Assembly (NCBI GenBank): GCA_022495995.1
Contig: JAFEMH010001468.1
Location: 248,001-312,000 of the forward strand
Source: Adenophora triphylla var. japonica
Lineage: Eukaryota > Streptophyta > Magnoliopsida > Asterales > Campanulaceae
Length of the DNA: 64,000 nucleotides
Direction: 5' to 3'
Below are positions 9,386-21,114 of this stretch, piece by piece. Every line of letters begins with the position of its first letter. The first letter of the stretch is position 1. The notes beneath the pieces are model-generated. The model did not search any database, had not been told where the DNA came from, and saw nothing but the letters and a program-made list of their open reading frames with translations. Made by a program: the position numbers and the translations under genes.

Positions 9386-11153
9386 TCACGTCTTTGATCT
9401 CCCCCTATTTCGGAAGAAATCAAATCTACCATTTTGCTCGATGTCTGCTCTCATTTCCAGCCACCCTTGCATCAGAGAATCAATGTGCTTCATTTGCCTG
9501 TGGAAAAAATTTAGTATAACTGAAGCATCAATCATTATTGGTGAAGTGTTTCCATAAGTGTTGCCTTCACTTGGAACAACACTTGGGGCAACACTTGGAA
9601 CTGGAGCAGTAGTAGGAGAGGCAGGAACATCTGAAACCCAATGGAAATATTTGTGCCTATCTCCCTCATTGAAATGCTTACTGGTTGTGTAGTACACAAG
9701 GCTCTCCGTATAATAATGAGCATTCCATAGGGTTAGAGATTGGAAGGTAAGAATATTGAAGATGAGGGATGGAAAGATGTATGCAGAAACTTTCTTCTTC
9801 TTTGCCCAAGCAGCCAAGTGAGTGAAAACCACTCTCCCAAAGTTTACTCTCTGTCTATTCCCCAACTTATACAACAAGGTAGCTTAATCTAGGGTGATTG
9901 TGTTCTCATTGGCGATTGGAAGCCAATTGGTTATGCATAGCTTGTGAAGAACACAAAACAAATAAGTAAGATGGGCTTCCATAAAATGATCACTCCATAC
10001 ATTCATACTATCACCTATAAGATAGCTGGCCAAAGTATTGAGCTCAATAGCCACACTCTCATAATCTACATTCGAAAGGCCATAGGCTCTACTGATCACC
10101 GAAGGATTAAAATCATAGATGGTTCCCCTCACAAAATTTTTTCCAAAATCAGGGGTATTCCTATCATCTATGTCTTCACGTAAGTGGGCATGGAAGTTCC
10201 TCACCACACTCTCAACATATCTGGAAACCTTTATTACCGCTGGCAAAAAATTCACATCCTCCAAAAATTGATATGCTATAGGTTTTGAACTTATTCACAT
10301 CAATGTTTCTCTCATTAAGAATCCTTTTTTCTGAGTCTTGAACCCATTTGTCCAAATTTGACTCACTATAAAACTCTTCAGACAAAAATGGAAGTTCATA
10401 AAAACCAAATGACTCATGATCAGTTATAGGGTTTGGAGAAGGAGTAGGTGATACCTCATGTGTTGCTACGGGTGTGGTGGTGGATGTGGTTCCTTGTGTT
10501 GTGGCTGGTGTTGTCTCTGCAGTGGCAACACTTGAGACAACACTTCGTTGGAGCTTTTTCTTTTTGATCAGTCTCTGATGGGCTTTGGCTAATGGTTCAT
10601 CAAAATCATCCTCTAACCAAGCTTCATAATCAGATGAGGATGACTTCTCTTTGCTTGCTTTGATGTTCTTATCCGATCCTTCTTCAGATGACACCTCAAG
10701 GGATGCACTAGTATCTTCATCTATTATCTTCACTGGGTCATTAGGTGTGTTAGAAGCTGCACCTCTTGACCTTGATAATGTCTTGATTCTTTCATGCCTA
10801 CCAAAGTATGCAGCACTAGAGGGGGCATCAACCAATTTTCTCTTCCTTGTCTTCTTAGGAAAAGAAAAGGTGAGCTCCAGCGAATGCGAACTCTCAAGGA
10901 TAACCATCGACATTGGAGAGGCAGGAGGGTTTGACACAATCAATTCTAGATTTGGTGTTGTGGATGGTGTTGCGGACAGTGTTGCCGCAGGTGATGTCTC
11001 CATTTGAATGGCAACACTTGAAGCAACATTTGAATGGGCTAAGGGAGAAATGTCCATGGGTGAAGCAGTTTGGGAGTTCTTTGAAGGACTGGCCATGACG
11101 GATTTTAGGAAGAAGGAAGATGAAGTTGGAAGGTTTTGTTTAGAGAGAGACAA
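9386..11153 (-). pseudogene. Envelope-like third ORF of the Sirevirus-like element
   Basis: The ORF lies between pol and the 3' LTR, as in Sireviruses. The first part (11153-10212, 313 codons) is Ser/Thr/Pro-rich with a basic stretch (PKKTRKRK) and an acidic region, and ends near a WVQDSEKRILNERN motif. The second part (10264-9386) resembles the putative plant transposon protein domain found in these ORFs (VRGTIYDFNPSVISRAYGL; NWLPIANENTITLD; FGRVVFTHLAAWAKKK). A one-base frame change near 10260 and an in-frame TAA near 9881 break the gene. A role as an envelope is only a name from the family; no clear signal peptide or membrane span was seen. Confidence 0.75.
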
Positions 11154-12240
11154 AGAGAGGAGAGAGAGCGGTGAAGGAGAAGATAATGATGGAAGGTGGT
11201 GTAATTAAGGAGTAGAGGGAGAGAAAATATGAGTTGATTTGACAAGTTAAAACCAATTCATATTTATCTCTTAATTTAAAAACATTTTACAAATAAAATT
11301 TGTAACAAATTCTAATTAAAAAGGTAAAAATTATCCCTATCCCAACCTCTCACAACAAATAATTCGACCAGATATTTTTTTAATAAATAAAATAGACTAA
11401 AAGTAATTACAGAAAAATTTGAAAATTTTGGATATTCATTTTTGAAAATCAAGTTCAAATCAAATTGAACTTCAAAATAATAGAAAATTTCATAAGAACT
11501 TTTAGCTAGGGAAAATTTAAAGATTTTTGTTTAAAACCTTTTGATTTCACAAACTCTAAATCTATGAAAATAGAAATTTTGAAATTTAAAATTTAATTAA
11601 TAAAAATCCGAAATAAAAAGAAGAAAAAAAAATGTAGAACCTACTAATGTGTTGCTAGCAATGTTGGGTAACACATAAGATAAGACATTTGAATAAGATC
11701 CCCTTGATATTTATAAAATATATGAACTTTTAATTTTCAATTAAATATGCAATTTTAATCAAACTTTACAGTTAATTTATTTACAAGTAAGCATCGTAGT
11801 AGCGAGCTCCGTGCCCCAAGTTTTTTAATAAAGTGTAAACCTATATATATTAAGTTTTATATCGTTCACGTAGTATACATTGTAGTAGCGAGCTACATGT
11901 CCCTAATACTTAGTATAAAACCAATACATTATACTCCCATTTGGCAAGTAAGTATCGCCGCAGCTAATGCCGAGCCCCGAGTTACTTTAGGAGTATTTCA
12001 ACAACATTTGCCTATTAAATTCAACTATATAACTAGTGACTTTGTCACTTTAATCACAAAATGAAACTTGCCAACATGTTAACCTAAATATACACCCATA
12101 CTATAACAAAAAGGTCAGCAAGTTCCACTCATTGGGTTTAAACAATAATTTTTTTTTTTATATATTGTTACACAGTGTTGTTGTCTGTGTTGGCAAACAG
12201 ACGACAACACCTTGAGACAGCAGATTATACAAAATACAGA
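11154..12240. other. Non-coding spacer between env-like ORF and pol
   Basis: AT-rich sequence with no gene. Three degenerate copies of a motif like GTAGTAGCGAGCTCCGTGCC occur at about 11783-11820, 11875-11915 and 11945-11985, spaced about 70-90 bases apart. In the element's sense direction this is the region after pol, where a splice or internal promoter for the third ORF would be expected. Confidence 0.5.
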
Positions 12241-12269
12241 CCAAGAGATTTTTTCAAGATTAAAAATCT

Positions 12270-15185
12270 CTAATGATCAAGGGCTTTAGTTAAAATATCA
12301 GCAAGTTGATATTTAGTATCAACATGCTCTAGTTGGATTAAATCATTTTCAACTAAATTTCTTAAAAAATGATGGCGGATATCTATGCGTTTAGTGCGAG
12401 AGTGTTGTACCGGGTTTTTGGAAATATTTATTGCACTTAAATTGTCACAGTACATGGTCAAGATATGACTATCAAGACCATAGTCATCAAGCATATGTTT
12501 TAACCATATTAATTGTGAACAAAAACTTCCAGCTACTAATATTCAGATTCAGTAGTCGAGAAAGAAACACAATTTTGCTTGCGACTGTACCATGACACTA
12601 GGTTATTACTTAAGAAAAAACAACCCCCACCGGTATTTTTTCTATCATCTATATCCCCTGCCCAATCTGAATCACTAAAATCAACAATGTTGGTATAAGT
12701 GTCTTTAGTAAACAAAATTCCTAAGTCACTAGTCCCATATACATATTTAATGATTTTTAACAGCGTTTAGGTGAGAAATTTTAGGATTAGATTGATATCT
12801 AGCACACACACCTACACTGAACATAATGTCGGGATGACTGGCAGTAAGATAAAGAAGACTACCTATCATGGATCGATAAGGAGTTGGATCAACGTCCTCC
12901 CCTCCTTGGTCCTTGCCCACCTCAAGTGTTGATCCCATATGTATTTTTGAACTCTTGGCACTCTCCAATCCTAATATTTTTACCGAACTTCTTGCATACT
13001 TGCTTTGAGAAACAAAGATCCCATCATTTGACTGTTTTAGCTGCAATACCACAAAAAAAATTTAGTTCACCTATCATGCTCAGCTCAAAAGTTGATGTCA
13101 TAGCATACACAAAATTTTGCAAACAAGTTTTAGATGTGGATCCATAAACTATGTCATCAACATAGATTTGAGCAATGACAAGTTATTTTCCATGTCTTAG
13201 AATAAACAATGTCCTATCGGCTTCGCCTCTAACAAATCCATATTCAATTATGAAACTTGTTAACTGCCCATACCATGCACGTGAAGCTTGTTTCAAGCCA
13301 TATAAGGCCACAAGACGAGCTTTGTTACGAACAATATTACCCAATTCATCATATTTATTTTAAAAAAATCCATTTAGTTCGAATTATATTAGTATGTAAT
13401 GGACGAGGAACTAAACACCAAACATTGTTTCGGGTAAATTGTTCAAGCTCTTCTTTCATATCTTGAATCCAAAAGTTATCTTTTAAAGCTTCAACCACAT
13501 TTTAGGCTCAAGAACAGAAACCATACAGGAGTATTTTACCTTGGAGTATGTGGTGGACATGCACACACACCTTACCCATTCTCTATAATTAACGGGCTCC
13601 TTGTTTCTTGTACGATTCCCCTCATTAACCTCCCCAATTACCTGAGTAGTGGGATGGTTATTCCTGATTCTTGCTGGGGGGGGGGGTCTCTCCTGGCCTG
13701 TTGATACACCACATCATCATCATCTTCATCTAAGACATTATTTACAACCCCTGTTCTAGAATCATATGTTGTCTTATGTGTTGCAATATCAGAGACAAGA
13801 CTTGGGGCAACACCAGAATCTGTAGCTGTATCGTGTGAAACAGTTCCTGTTTCAGCAGCTTCTCTAGCTTCTTCCAGCAACATCAAATGCATATATTCAG
13901 CTGGTTCACCTGTAACACTCAAAAATTCATTAAAAACAATATTTACTGATTCTTGAATAATTTTTAATCTTAAATTATATACTCGATAAGCACAACTGTT
14001 TTGAAAGTAACCAAGAAAGATAGCTTTGTCACTCTTTGAATCAAGTTTTCCTAAATATTCTCGGTCATTTAAAACATAACACAAACACCCAAACACGTGA
14101 ACATAGTGTACGGTAGATTTCTTTCCATTTAAAATCTCAGAGGGTGTCATGCTAGTACCAGGTATTAGAAACTCTATTCTAAATGTGACATGCCGTGTTT
14201 AATGTCTCGGCCCAAAATCCTTTAGATTTTTTTCTAGAAATTAGCATAACACGAGCCATCTCTAGCAAAGTCCTATTTTTTCTTTCGGCAACACCATTAT
14301 GCTGTGGTGTTTTGGGTGTGAAAATTCCTGGTGCATTTCCCTTTTACCACAAAATGTAGAGAAGGAAATGTTATCAAATTCCTTACCATGATCTGATCTT
14401 ATTCAGAAAATAGTTGAACAAAACATGTTTTTTATTTTGGAAAATAAGTGTTTAAATTTATCAAAAGTTTCAGATTTTTCATTTAAAAAATAGACCCCAA
14501 GTAAATCTAGAAAAATTATCCACTATTACATATATATACTTCTTACCTCCCAAGCTTTCTACCTTAATTGGACCCATTAAGTCCATGTGCAAAAGCTGAA
14601 AACAATGTGTTGTTCCTGAGTGTTGTTCATTGTGTTGTCCAACAATGTGAGCAACACGAGTCTGTTTACCTTTTTGGCAGTCACCACATACCATAGTATT
14701 CTTAAGATTGAGATTGGGAACACCTTTAACAACACTAAGTTTGACAATCTTCTCAATATTCCTATAATGAGCATGTCCTAACTTTTGATGCCATGAAATT
14801 GTGTCATCAATTTTCGTAGAATTGCGTAGTTGTTTTTTACCAACAAGGTAGCAATTATCACTCGATCGTGTTTCTGTCATAACACAAACATTAGTGTTAT
14901 CATAAACTTCACAAGAATCCTTATTAAACTTTACCCCCAAATCGTTATCACATAATTGACTAATGTTAATTAGATTAGCAACCAATCCTTCTACATGCAA
15001 GACATTTTTTAAAGGTGGAAAACCGGTGAAATTGAAGTGTTCCGATTCCTATTATGTTACTCTTGCCTCCACCTCTATAGGTTACTGAGCCTCCATGAAT
15101 CGATTGGTATTCCTTCAAAAATAATCTTGTTCCTGTCATGTGACGTGAATAACCACTATTAAAGTACTAAGCACCTGAAACATTA
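12270..15185 (-). pseudogene. Copia pol: protease, integrase, reverse transcriptase, RNase H (decayed)
   Basis: Order on the minus strand is protease (about 15185-15050), integrase (15000-13638), RT (about 13470-12750) and RNase H (12494-12270). The protease box reads YFNSGYSRHMTG: the usual catalytic DSG is NSG and the preceding Trp codon is a stop. Integrase shows the zinc-binding HQKLGH..CGDCQKGK and the first catalytic Asp (HMDLMGP), and ends with FGCLCYVLN. RT keeps YVDDIVYG at 13164-13153. The RNase H tail has YCDNLSAINISKNPVQH and [10 protein letters not shown]. Stops and frame shifts are scattered through it, so it is inactive. Confidence 0.88.
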
Positions 15186-15216
15186 GTCCTTAAAGCAGCA
15201 TAGATAACATTACATT

Positions 15217-17055
15217 TCAGATTAGCTTTGGGAAACCAAACTTTTCTTTTTGAATTTCAGATTTTCTAACCACCTGTGTTGTCTCAAGTGTTGTCTTGAG
15301 AGTTTGATAACACTTGAGAATTGGGCCTTTTCTTTTGAAAAATAAAGCATTCAGATTTATTGTGTCCAACTTTGTGACAGTACCCACACTCAAAGGTAAG
15401 GTTAGAAATATTACTAGAAGATCTAACTTTTTACTTAACATGTTCTTTTACAAAACTATTCTTAGTTTCCTCATTTAACAAGCTAGAAGTTTTTTTTCTA
15501 GTGATTCTTGAAACCCAATACCTACTTTGAGAGGCTTACTCAAGTTGAGTTTCTCATCCAATTTTGTAGAACCCGTGTTAAGCTTCCTGAAGGTTGATTC
15601 GGCTAGATTGAGTTTGGACTTGAATTTATCAAGTTCTTCATCCTTCTTAGTGAGTTGAACCTCTAGTCGTGTCATAGAGTCCTTAAGCTCCTGGTTCTCT
15701 TTGGTCAAGAACACCACCATCTTGTTCTCCTTTTTCCATTCTATTAGAAGTGGCTCATAGATATTTTTAATTCATCAATGAGCTCATCTTTACTAAGCTC
15801 ATCCTCCAATAAATCATTTGTATCAAAACTAACAGAACCATGAAAGCATACATCATTAGAAGGATTTAATTATTATACCTGCTACGTGTTGTGTCATGTG
15901 CTGGACAACACTTGAGGCAACACATCCTGACGAGGACAACTCCTCCACCGTGGCAAACATTACTACTTGCTTAAGGTTTTTTCCCTTTTCAGTACCTTCC
16001 TCCTTTTCAACACTAAGAGACACCCACAAATTTTTGCCCGCCTTTCTCAAGGTGTTTGCACATTTATTGGCATAGTGACCCCAACCGGAACAAGTATGAC
16101 ATTGAATGGACTCAATGTATTTGGGATCAGATCTGGACTTCTCTGAAGATGTTCTCTTTAGTGATGTATCTCTTTGATTCGGAGGAATGGTTCTCTTGGG
16201 GCACGAAACTATGCACCTTGGATTGTTGTTCCTTAGCTTTAACCTGCACATTGTTAAACTTTCTAAGTATGGAATTATATTTCTTAGAAAGCAAAGCCAC
16301 ACTAGTATTCTCATCTAATTCCTCGAATGCTTCATCTTCTTCATCCACTACCGTGTTCGTAGATTGATTTTTTAAGGCAATATTTTTGCCTTTTGAATCT
16401 TCGGTTTGCTCATTAAGGTTCAATTAAAAAATTTCAAAATGCTCATCAAGGAATTAATATTCATAGTTGAAAGATTATGAGCCTCTTCAATGGCTAAAAC
16501 TTTAATGTTAAAACGCTCGGGAAGAGTAAGAATAGCTTTTGAAACAAGTTGTTTGTTAGTAAAAGATTCTCCTAATACTTGACACTCATTTGAAATATCA
16601 ATCAAATTTTCAAAATATGAAGAAATATCTTCATTTTCACCCATTTTTAATCTTTCAAACCTACTAGCGAGACCCCTAAGCTTCGTTTCTCGGACACTAT
16701 CATCACATTCACAAAATCTTTGTAAAGTATCTCAAGCATCCTTTGCAGTGGGACTATTTTAAATGAGTTTAAACATATGCATGTCAACCCATTTATTGAT
16801 GGCATTAAGTGCCTTTTCATTGAAACTAGCTATATTATTCTATTCATTTGTCCATTCGGATTTAGGTTTGACCTTTTCATCACCATCTTCATCCGGAAGT
16901 AGCAATGGAACATAGTAACCATTTGATACAGATCACCAAGCTCGAATATCAATTGATTTGATATACGAGCGAAGACGAATATTCCAATAAGCATAATTTG
17001 ACCCATCTAAAACAGGAAACCTCTTTTGATTAGAATTAGCAGGGTCATAAGCCAT
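15217..17055 (-). pseudogene. Copia gag with two zinc knuckles and a coiled coil (decayed)
   Basis: Start ATG ends at 17055 (MAYDPANSNQKRF), directly after PBS and leader. The DUF4219/UBN2-type capsid text (FPVLDGSNYAYWNIRL; ETKLRGLASRFERLKM; TLPERFNIKVLAIEE) is followed by a CCHC knuckle CHTCSGWGHYANKC near 16100-16060. A heptad-rich, probable coiled-coil segment lies at 15720-15475. A second knuckle, CGYCHKVGHNKSEC, is near 15395-15350. Several early stops replace Trp or Gln codons. The long gag with two knuckles fits the Sirevirus assignment. Confidence 0.8.
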
Positions 17056-17093
17056 GACTAATTGATCAAAACACTTAGTATATCAAGTGCTAG

Positions 17094-17107
17094 ACTCTGA
17101 TACCAAT
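17094..17107 (-). other. Primer binding site of the Sirevirus-like element
   Basis: On the minus strand TTGGTATCAGAGTC follows the LTR end. It matches the usual copia site for initiator methionine tRNA. Confidence 0.85.
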
Positions 17108-17275
17108 TGTAATTGTCAATGGCTTAAGAAAGGAGAAAATCAAAACGAGTGTTGTCAATAGTATTGCCTACACTAAAAATAACACTGTTCATACCAATAC
17201 AAAAAGATAAAAACAATTGAGATTTTTAAGGCTGCGATAATAAAAGAACACACAAGAGAATAGATTTTTCTCAAG

Positions 17276-17277
<2 letters not shown>

Positions 17278-17348
<71 letters not shown>
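17278..17348. repeat. (AT)n microsatellite
   Basis: Pure TA dinucleotide tract of about 70 bases. A second tract of about 50 bases at 20262-20311 flanks the other end of the inserted element, and a short one at 7757-7770 marks the same place in the sister LTR. Confidence 0.95.
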
Positions 17349-17350
<2 letters not shown>

Positions 17351-17649
17351 AAGCTATTCAAATGAGAACCAAATTTATATGAGAACCGTGAGAACTAAAT
17401 TCAACCATTGGATTAAAAAACACATCAATGCTCCAGATTAAAAAAAAAATATATAGAGGAGGTGGCATTTTCGAAATTATTGTGAACTAAATCCCCCCCA
17501 AATTTCAAAATAAAATATCTCAATATCTATAAGTCGAATTTTTTTTTTGAAAACACTGATTTTTTTGTCTTGACGAGACGATTCAAACTAGATCCCTGAA
17601 GATAGAATTTTAAAAAAATAATATTGAACAACGTGGTCTTGGCCAAGTC

Positions 17650-17690
17650 CTTGTGTACACTAGCTAATTAAATTAACTAGTGTACACAAG
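17650..17690. repeat. Inverted repeat, 14-bp perfect arms
   Basis: CTTGTGTACACTAG at 17650-17663 is mirrored by CTAGTGTACACAAG at 17677-17690 around a 13-base AT-rich loop. It lies just inside the left terminal repeat of the inserted element. Confidence 0.9.
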
Positions 17691-18282
17691 AAGTTGACCA
17701 AAAAGAGAAATTTTCCTCAGGAGTTATACTTGTAAAGTTTGTTAGCTTTGATTTATTTAACTTTAGAAGTTAGCCTGTTGCTAGTACAGTGTAATAGTAT
17801 ACAGTTTCCATAATTGAATTTGAAGCTGAAACTTCACGTGTCTGTGTGTATGTCCCTTGACGAGAGAGACCCAGGGGAAGAAATATCAATAAAAAAATGA
17901 AATTTATTTTCATTGAGCAATTTGATGTTTATTAAACTGGTAGTTGGCAAACTGTCAAGCTCAAAGAGAAACTTATTTTCTCTGAATAAAATTGAGGTTT
18001 TATTAACTGGGTTAACAACATTGTTAGATCATATCAGGTTCACTAGTGTTTTCAAATGGGCAAAGTAAACATAATCAAAGTTAGAAGGCTGGCCACAATT
18101 AAATTTATTTAAATGGCCACAAGTGCACGTTTCATTCTTTACCTTGAACAGGGAAGGAAAGATCCATTTCAATTGCTTAGGGTAAATTTGAAACCCGAAG
18201 TCTGACTAGTACAGTAGTAAATGGTTTGAATTTAATAAATAAAAAAATAAATTTTCAGCTGCCAAGATATTCACTGAAATTA

Positions 18283-18872
18283 GCTAGTGTACACTAGTTA
18301 ACTAGTGTACATTACTTAACTAGTGTGCACGAGTTAATTACTTAACTAGTGTGCACGAGTTAATTACTTAACTAGTGTACATTACTTAACTAGTGTGCAC
18401 GAGTTAATTACTTAACTAGTGTACATTACTTAACTAGTTAATTACTTAACTAGTGTACATTACTTAACTAGTGTACACTAGTTAACTAGTGTACATTACT
18501 TAAATAGTGTACATTACTTAGCTAGTGTACACTAGTTAACTAGTGTACATTACTTAGCTAGTGTGCACGAGTTAATTACTTAACTAGTGTGCACGATTTA
18601 ATTACTTAACTAGTGTACATTACTTAACTAGTGTACATTACTTAACTAGTGTGCACGAGTTAATTACTTAACTAGTGTACATTACTTAACTAGTGTTCAT
18701 TACTTAACTAGTTAATTACTTAACTAGTGTGCACGAGTTATATGGCTAGTGTGCACGAGTTAATTACTTAACTAGTGTACATTACTTAACTAGTGTACAT
18801 TACTTAACTAGTTAATTACTTAACTAGTGTGCATGAGTTATATGGCTAGTGTGTACGAGTTAATTACTTATA
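18283..18872. repeat. Left CTAGTGTAC array
   Basis: About 25 copies of CTAGTGT in one orientation, built from two interleaved units: a roughly 18-bp unit ACTTAACTAGTGTACATT and a roughly 26-bp unit containing CTAGTGTGCACGAGTTAATT. Some copies are truncated to CTAGTTAATT. The palindrome ACTAGT/GTAC lies at the core of each. Confidence 0.9.
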
Positions 18873-19148
18873 AGTAAAACTGTATACTTTGTGTTCCCCC
18901 TCACATGCAATCCCTTTTTGTTTCATCTGTAAATTGAGTGAGGGTGTGAGTCTCACCTTAAGCACTTTCTTTATTGTGGGAGCAATATGTCTAATGGACT
19001 GAAGTCTTTCGGACTGAGCAAGAAATATCTGCTAGTTGACCGAATTGAACTTACATTGACAGTTGGAAGTATTATTAGCAGGTCTCACCTGCTCTGGTTC
19101 CTTGGAATGGTCTATTGTATTGCATAAATAATATTGAACAACGTGATT

Positions 19149-19494
19149 TTGGCCAAGTCTTTGTGTACACTAGCTAATTAACTAGTGTACACTAACTAGT
19201 TACGTAATGTATATTAGCTAGTTAAGTAATGTACACTAGCTAGTGTACACTAGTTAATTAGCTAGTGTACACAAGGACTTGGCCAAGAAGAGAAATTTTG
19301 TTGGACAGTGAAGTGGTCTTGGCCAAGTTCTTGTGTACACTAGCTAATTAACTAGTGTACACTAGCTAGTTAAGTAATGTACACTAGCTAGTTAAGTAAT
19401 GTACACTAGCTAATTAACTAGTGTACACAAGGACTTGTGTACACTAGCTAATATACACTAGTTAATTAGCTAGTGTACACTAGTTAATATGCAT
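19149..19494. repeat. Right array, opposite orientation, with 36-bp hairpin arms
   Basis: The same motif occurs as its reverse complement (AATGTACACTAGCTAGTTAA). Arms of 36 bases at 19149-19184 and 19251-19286 pair with one mismatch and include the palindrome TTGGCCAAG. A second, similar set follows at about 19318-19494. Confidence 0.9.
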
Positions 19495-20258
19495 CAAGTT
19501 GTCCATTTTCTGGTGAAGCTTATAAAATCACCTCATAAACTTAAGTTTTTATTTTGTACATACAAGTTGCAACAACATAGCGTGCTCAGTAAGGGGTAAA
19601 TGTACCAACTAAAAGCGTTTAATAGTTGACTCCCTGACTTGCATGAAAAAACGAAAATGGAAATTAATTGCAGAAAGGAGGACGTGCCATGTTTTTTGTT
19701 AGGATAAATCACTGATATGCGCTCCTACTAGCATTACACACTAAACATATATAGAGGGCAAGATAGTAAAAGAGATAAAGGGTGTAAAATTTGTCGAGCA
19801 AAAGGCATTAAGATATTGTCTTTTGACTCCTTTCAGTTGAATGTCTGTTTCTCATCACATCGATTTTGGTGTGAAAAGGATGCCAAAATCACGTTAAGAT
19901 ATTGTCTTTAGACTAGTGTATACTAGCTAATTAACTAGTGTACACTAGTTAATTAGCTACCCATTTGTTAAAGCTAATGTCTTTTCAATATTATTTTTTC
20001 AAAATCCTATCTTCAGGGATCTAGTTTGAATCGTCTCGTCAAGTCAAAAAAATCAATGTTTTCGAAAAAAAAATTCGACTTATAGATTTTGAGATATTTT
20101 ATTTTGAAATTTGAGGGGGATTTTAAATGAAATAATTACGAAAATGCCACCCCCATCTTTTTTTTTAATCTGGAGCATTGATGTGTTTTTTAATCCAATG
20201 GTTGTTAGTGATTCTTATGGTTCTCATATAAATTTAGTTCTCATTATAATAGGACCCT

Positions 20259-20317
<59 letters not shown>

Positions 20318-21114
20318 GAGGGGGTGCCCGGATGGCAACACCTTTTTTATAAATAAACTTTTGTTAAAAGATCGAAAAGATCCCTAATAATTTTCAATCA
20401 ATAGCATAGGGGAATAACTATTATAGAACACACTCTTTACAATAACTCACTATCTCACACACAGAAACACTATAGGAATGAGAGGTATTCACTATAACTC
20501 ACTGGTATTGGATAGAGTGTTGCCAACACATGTGACAACACTAAAGAGCCGTGTTCTAACTTGTGCAAATCTCAACTTCTGGACTGGGTCACTTGAAGCT
20601 GTCGAATCATTGCACTTATATAGGCTCTTAGAAATTGGAACCTACACAATCTCACCAGAAAAATAGTCATGAGAGAGAAGACCACTTTTAGCTCCACCTT
20701 CCATGTTTGTAGGAGACTAGGTCTTCCTTTGCTTCAACGCTTGTACCACTAAGCTTCTTCAACCTTGTACATCTTATCTTCGATCCCTCTATGTAGATAA
20801 GCCTCTAACAACTCTTACTTGATCTCCACTTTTACACATAAATGAGGATTTATGTGTAACTTTCTTTTCTTCCTCATTTGTCATGTCTTGCACACCCATC
20901 ATTGACTTGTTCAAACATAATTTCAACAATCTAATAGCAGACATGTAAACAATTAACTATCACTTTGTAATTTATGAATAACATGTACGTAGTAACTATC
21001 CTCATTTTAAACTGCCAACACACGACAAAGAATACATGAGGCAACACGGTAAGAATAATACCGGTGTAGCAAGACAGAGACAACACCAATGGCAACACTG
21101 ATGAAACACTAACA

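Larger units (their letters stand above)
17349..20257. mobile_element. Mutator-like non-autonomous DNA element with palindromic arrays
   Basis: Long terminal inverted repeats (about 17349-17635 and 19985-20257, roughly 85-90 percent alike by eye) begin with a CTATT..AATGAGAAC block. They continue through CCATTGGATTAAAAAACAC and GACGAGACGATTCAAACTAG. The element sits in an (AT)n tract of the copia LTR, so a TSD cannot be read. There is no transposase ORF. The inside is dominated by copies of CTAGTGTACA in two clusters of opposite orientation, plus long hairpins. Long TIRs without coding capacity suggest a MULE, but the superfamily is an inference. Confidence 0.75.
7581..21114 (-). mobile_element. 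Sirevirus-like Ty1/copia retrotransposon, decayed, with nested insertions
   Basis: Two matching LTRs (7581-9003 and 17108-21114) enclose gag, protease, integrase, RT-RNase H and an extra envelope-like ORF, all on the minus strand in copia order. The third ORF between pol and the 3' LTR, the long gag and the roughly 1-kb LTRs fit the Sirevirus (SIRE/Maximus) lineage. The PBS (17094-17107) and PPT (9004-9014) sit correctly. No clear 5-bp TSD remains (GTTAG left, CGTGA right). The coding parts contain many stops and frame breaks. Both LTRs carry later insertions: a solo LTR in one and a 2.9-kb DNA element in the other. Confidence 0.9.
17108..21114 (-). mobile_element. 5' LTR of the Sirevirus-like element, interrupted
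   Basis: The LTR begins TGTAATTGTCAATGG at 17108 and ends GAAACACTAACA at 21114. Its two halves (17108 to about 17348, and about 20258-21114) match the other LTR on either side of that LTR's (AT)n tract. The 2.9 kb between them are a DNA element that landed in the tract. A TATA-like site for transcription of the element lies at 20609-20621 on the minus strand. Confidence 0.85.

Noticed and set aside
10651..11007. Plus-strand ORF of 118 codons
   Set aside because: Shadow of the env-like ORF on the other strand.
17173..17361. Ile/Tyr repeat ORF
   Set aside because: Translation of the (TA)n tract.
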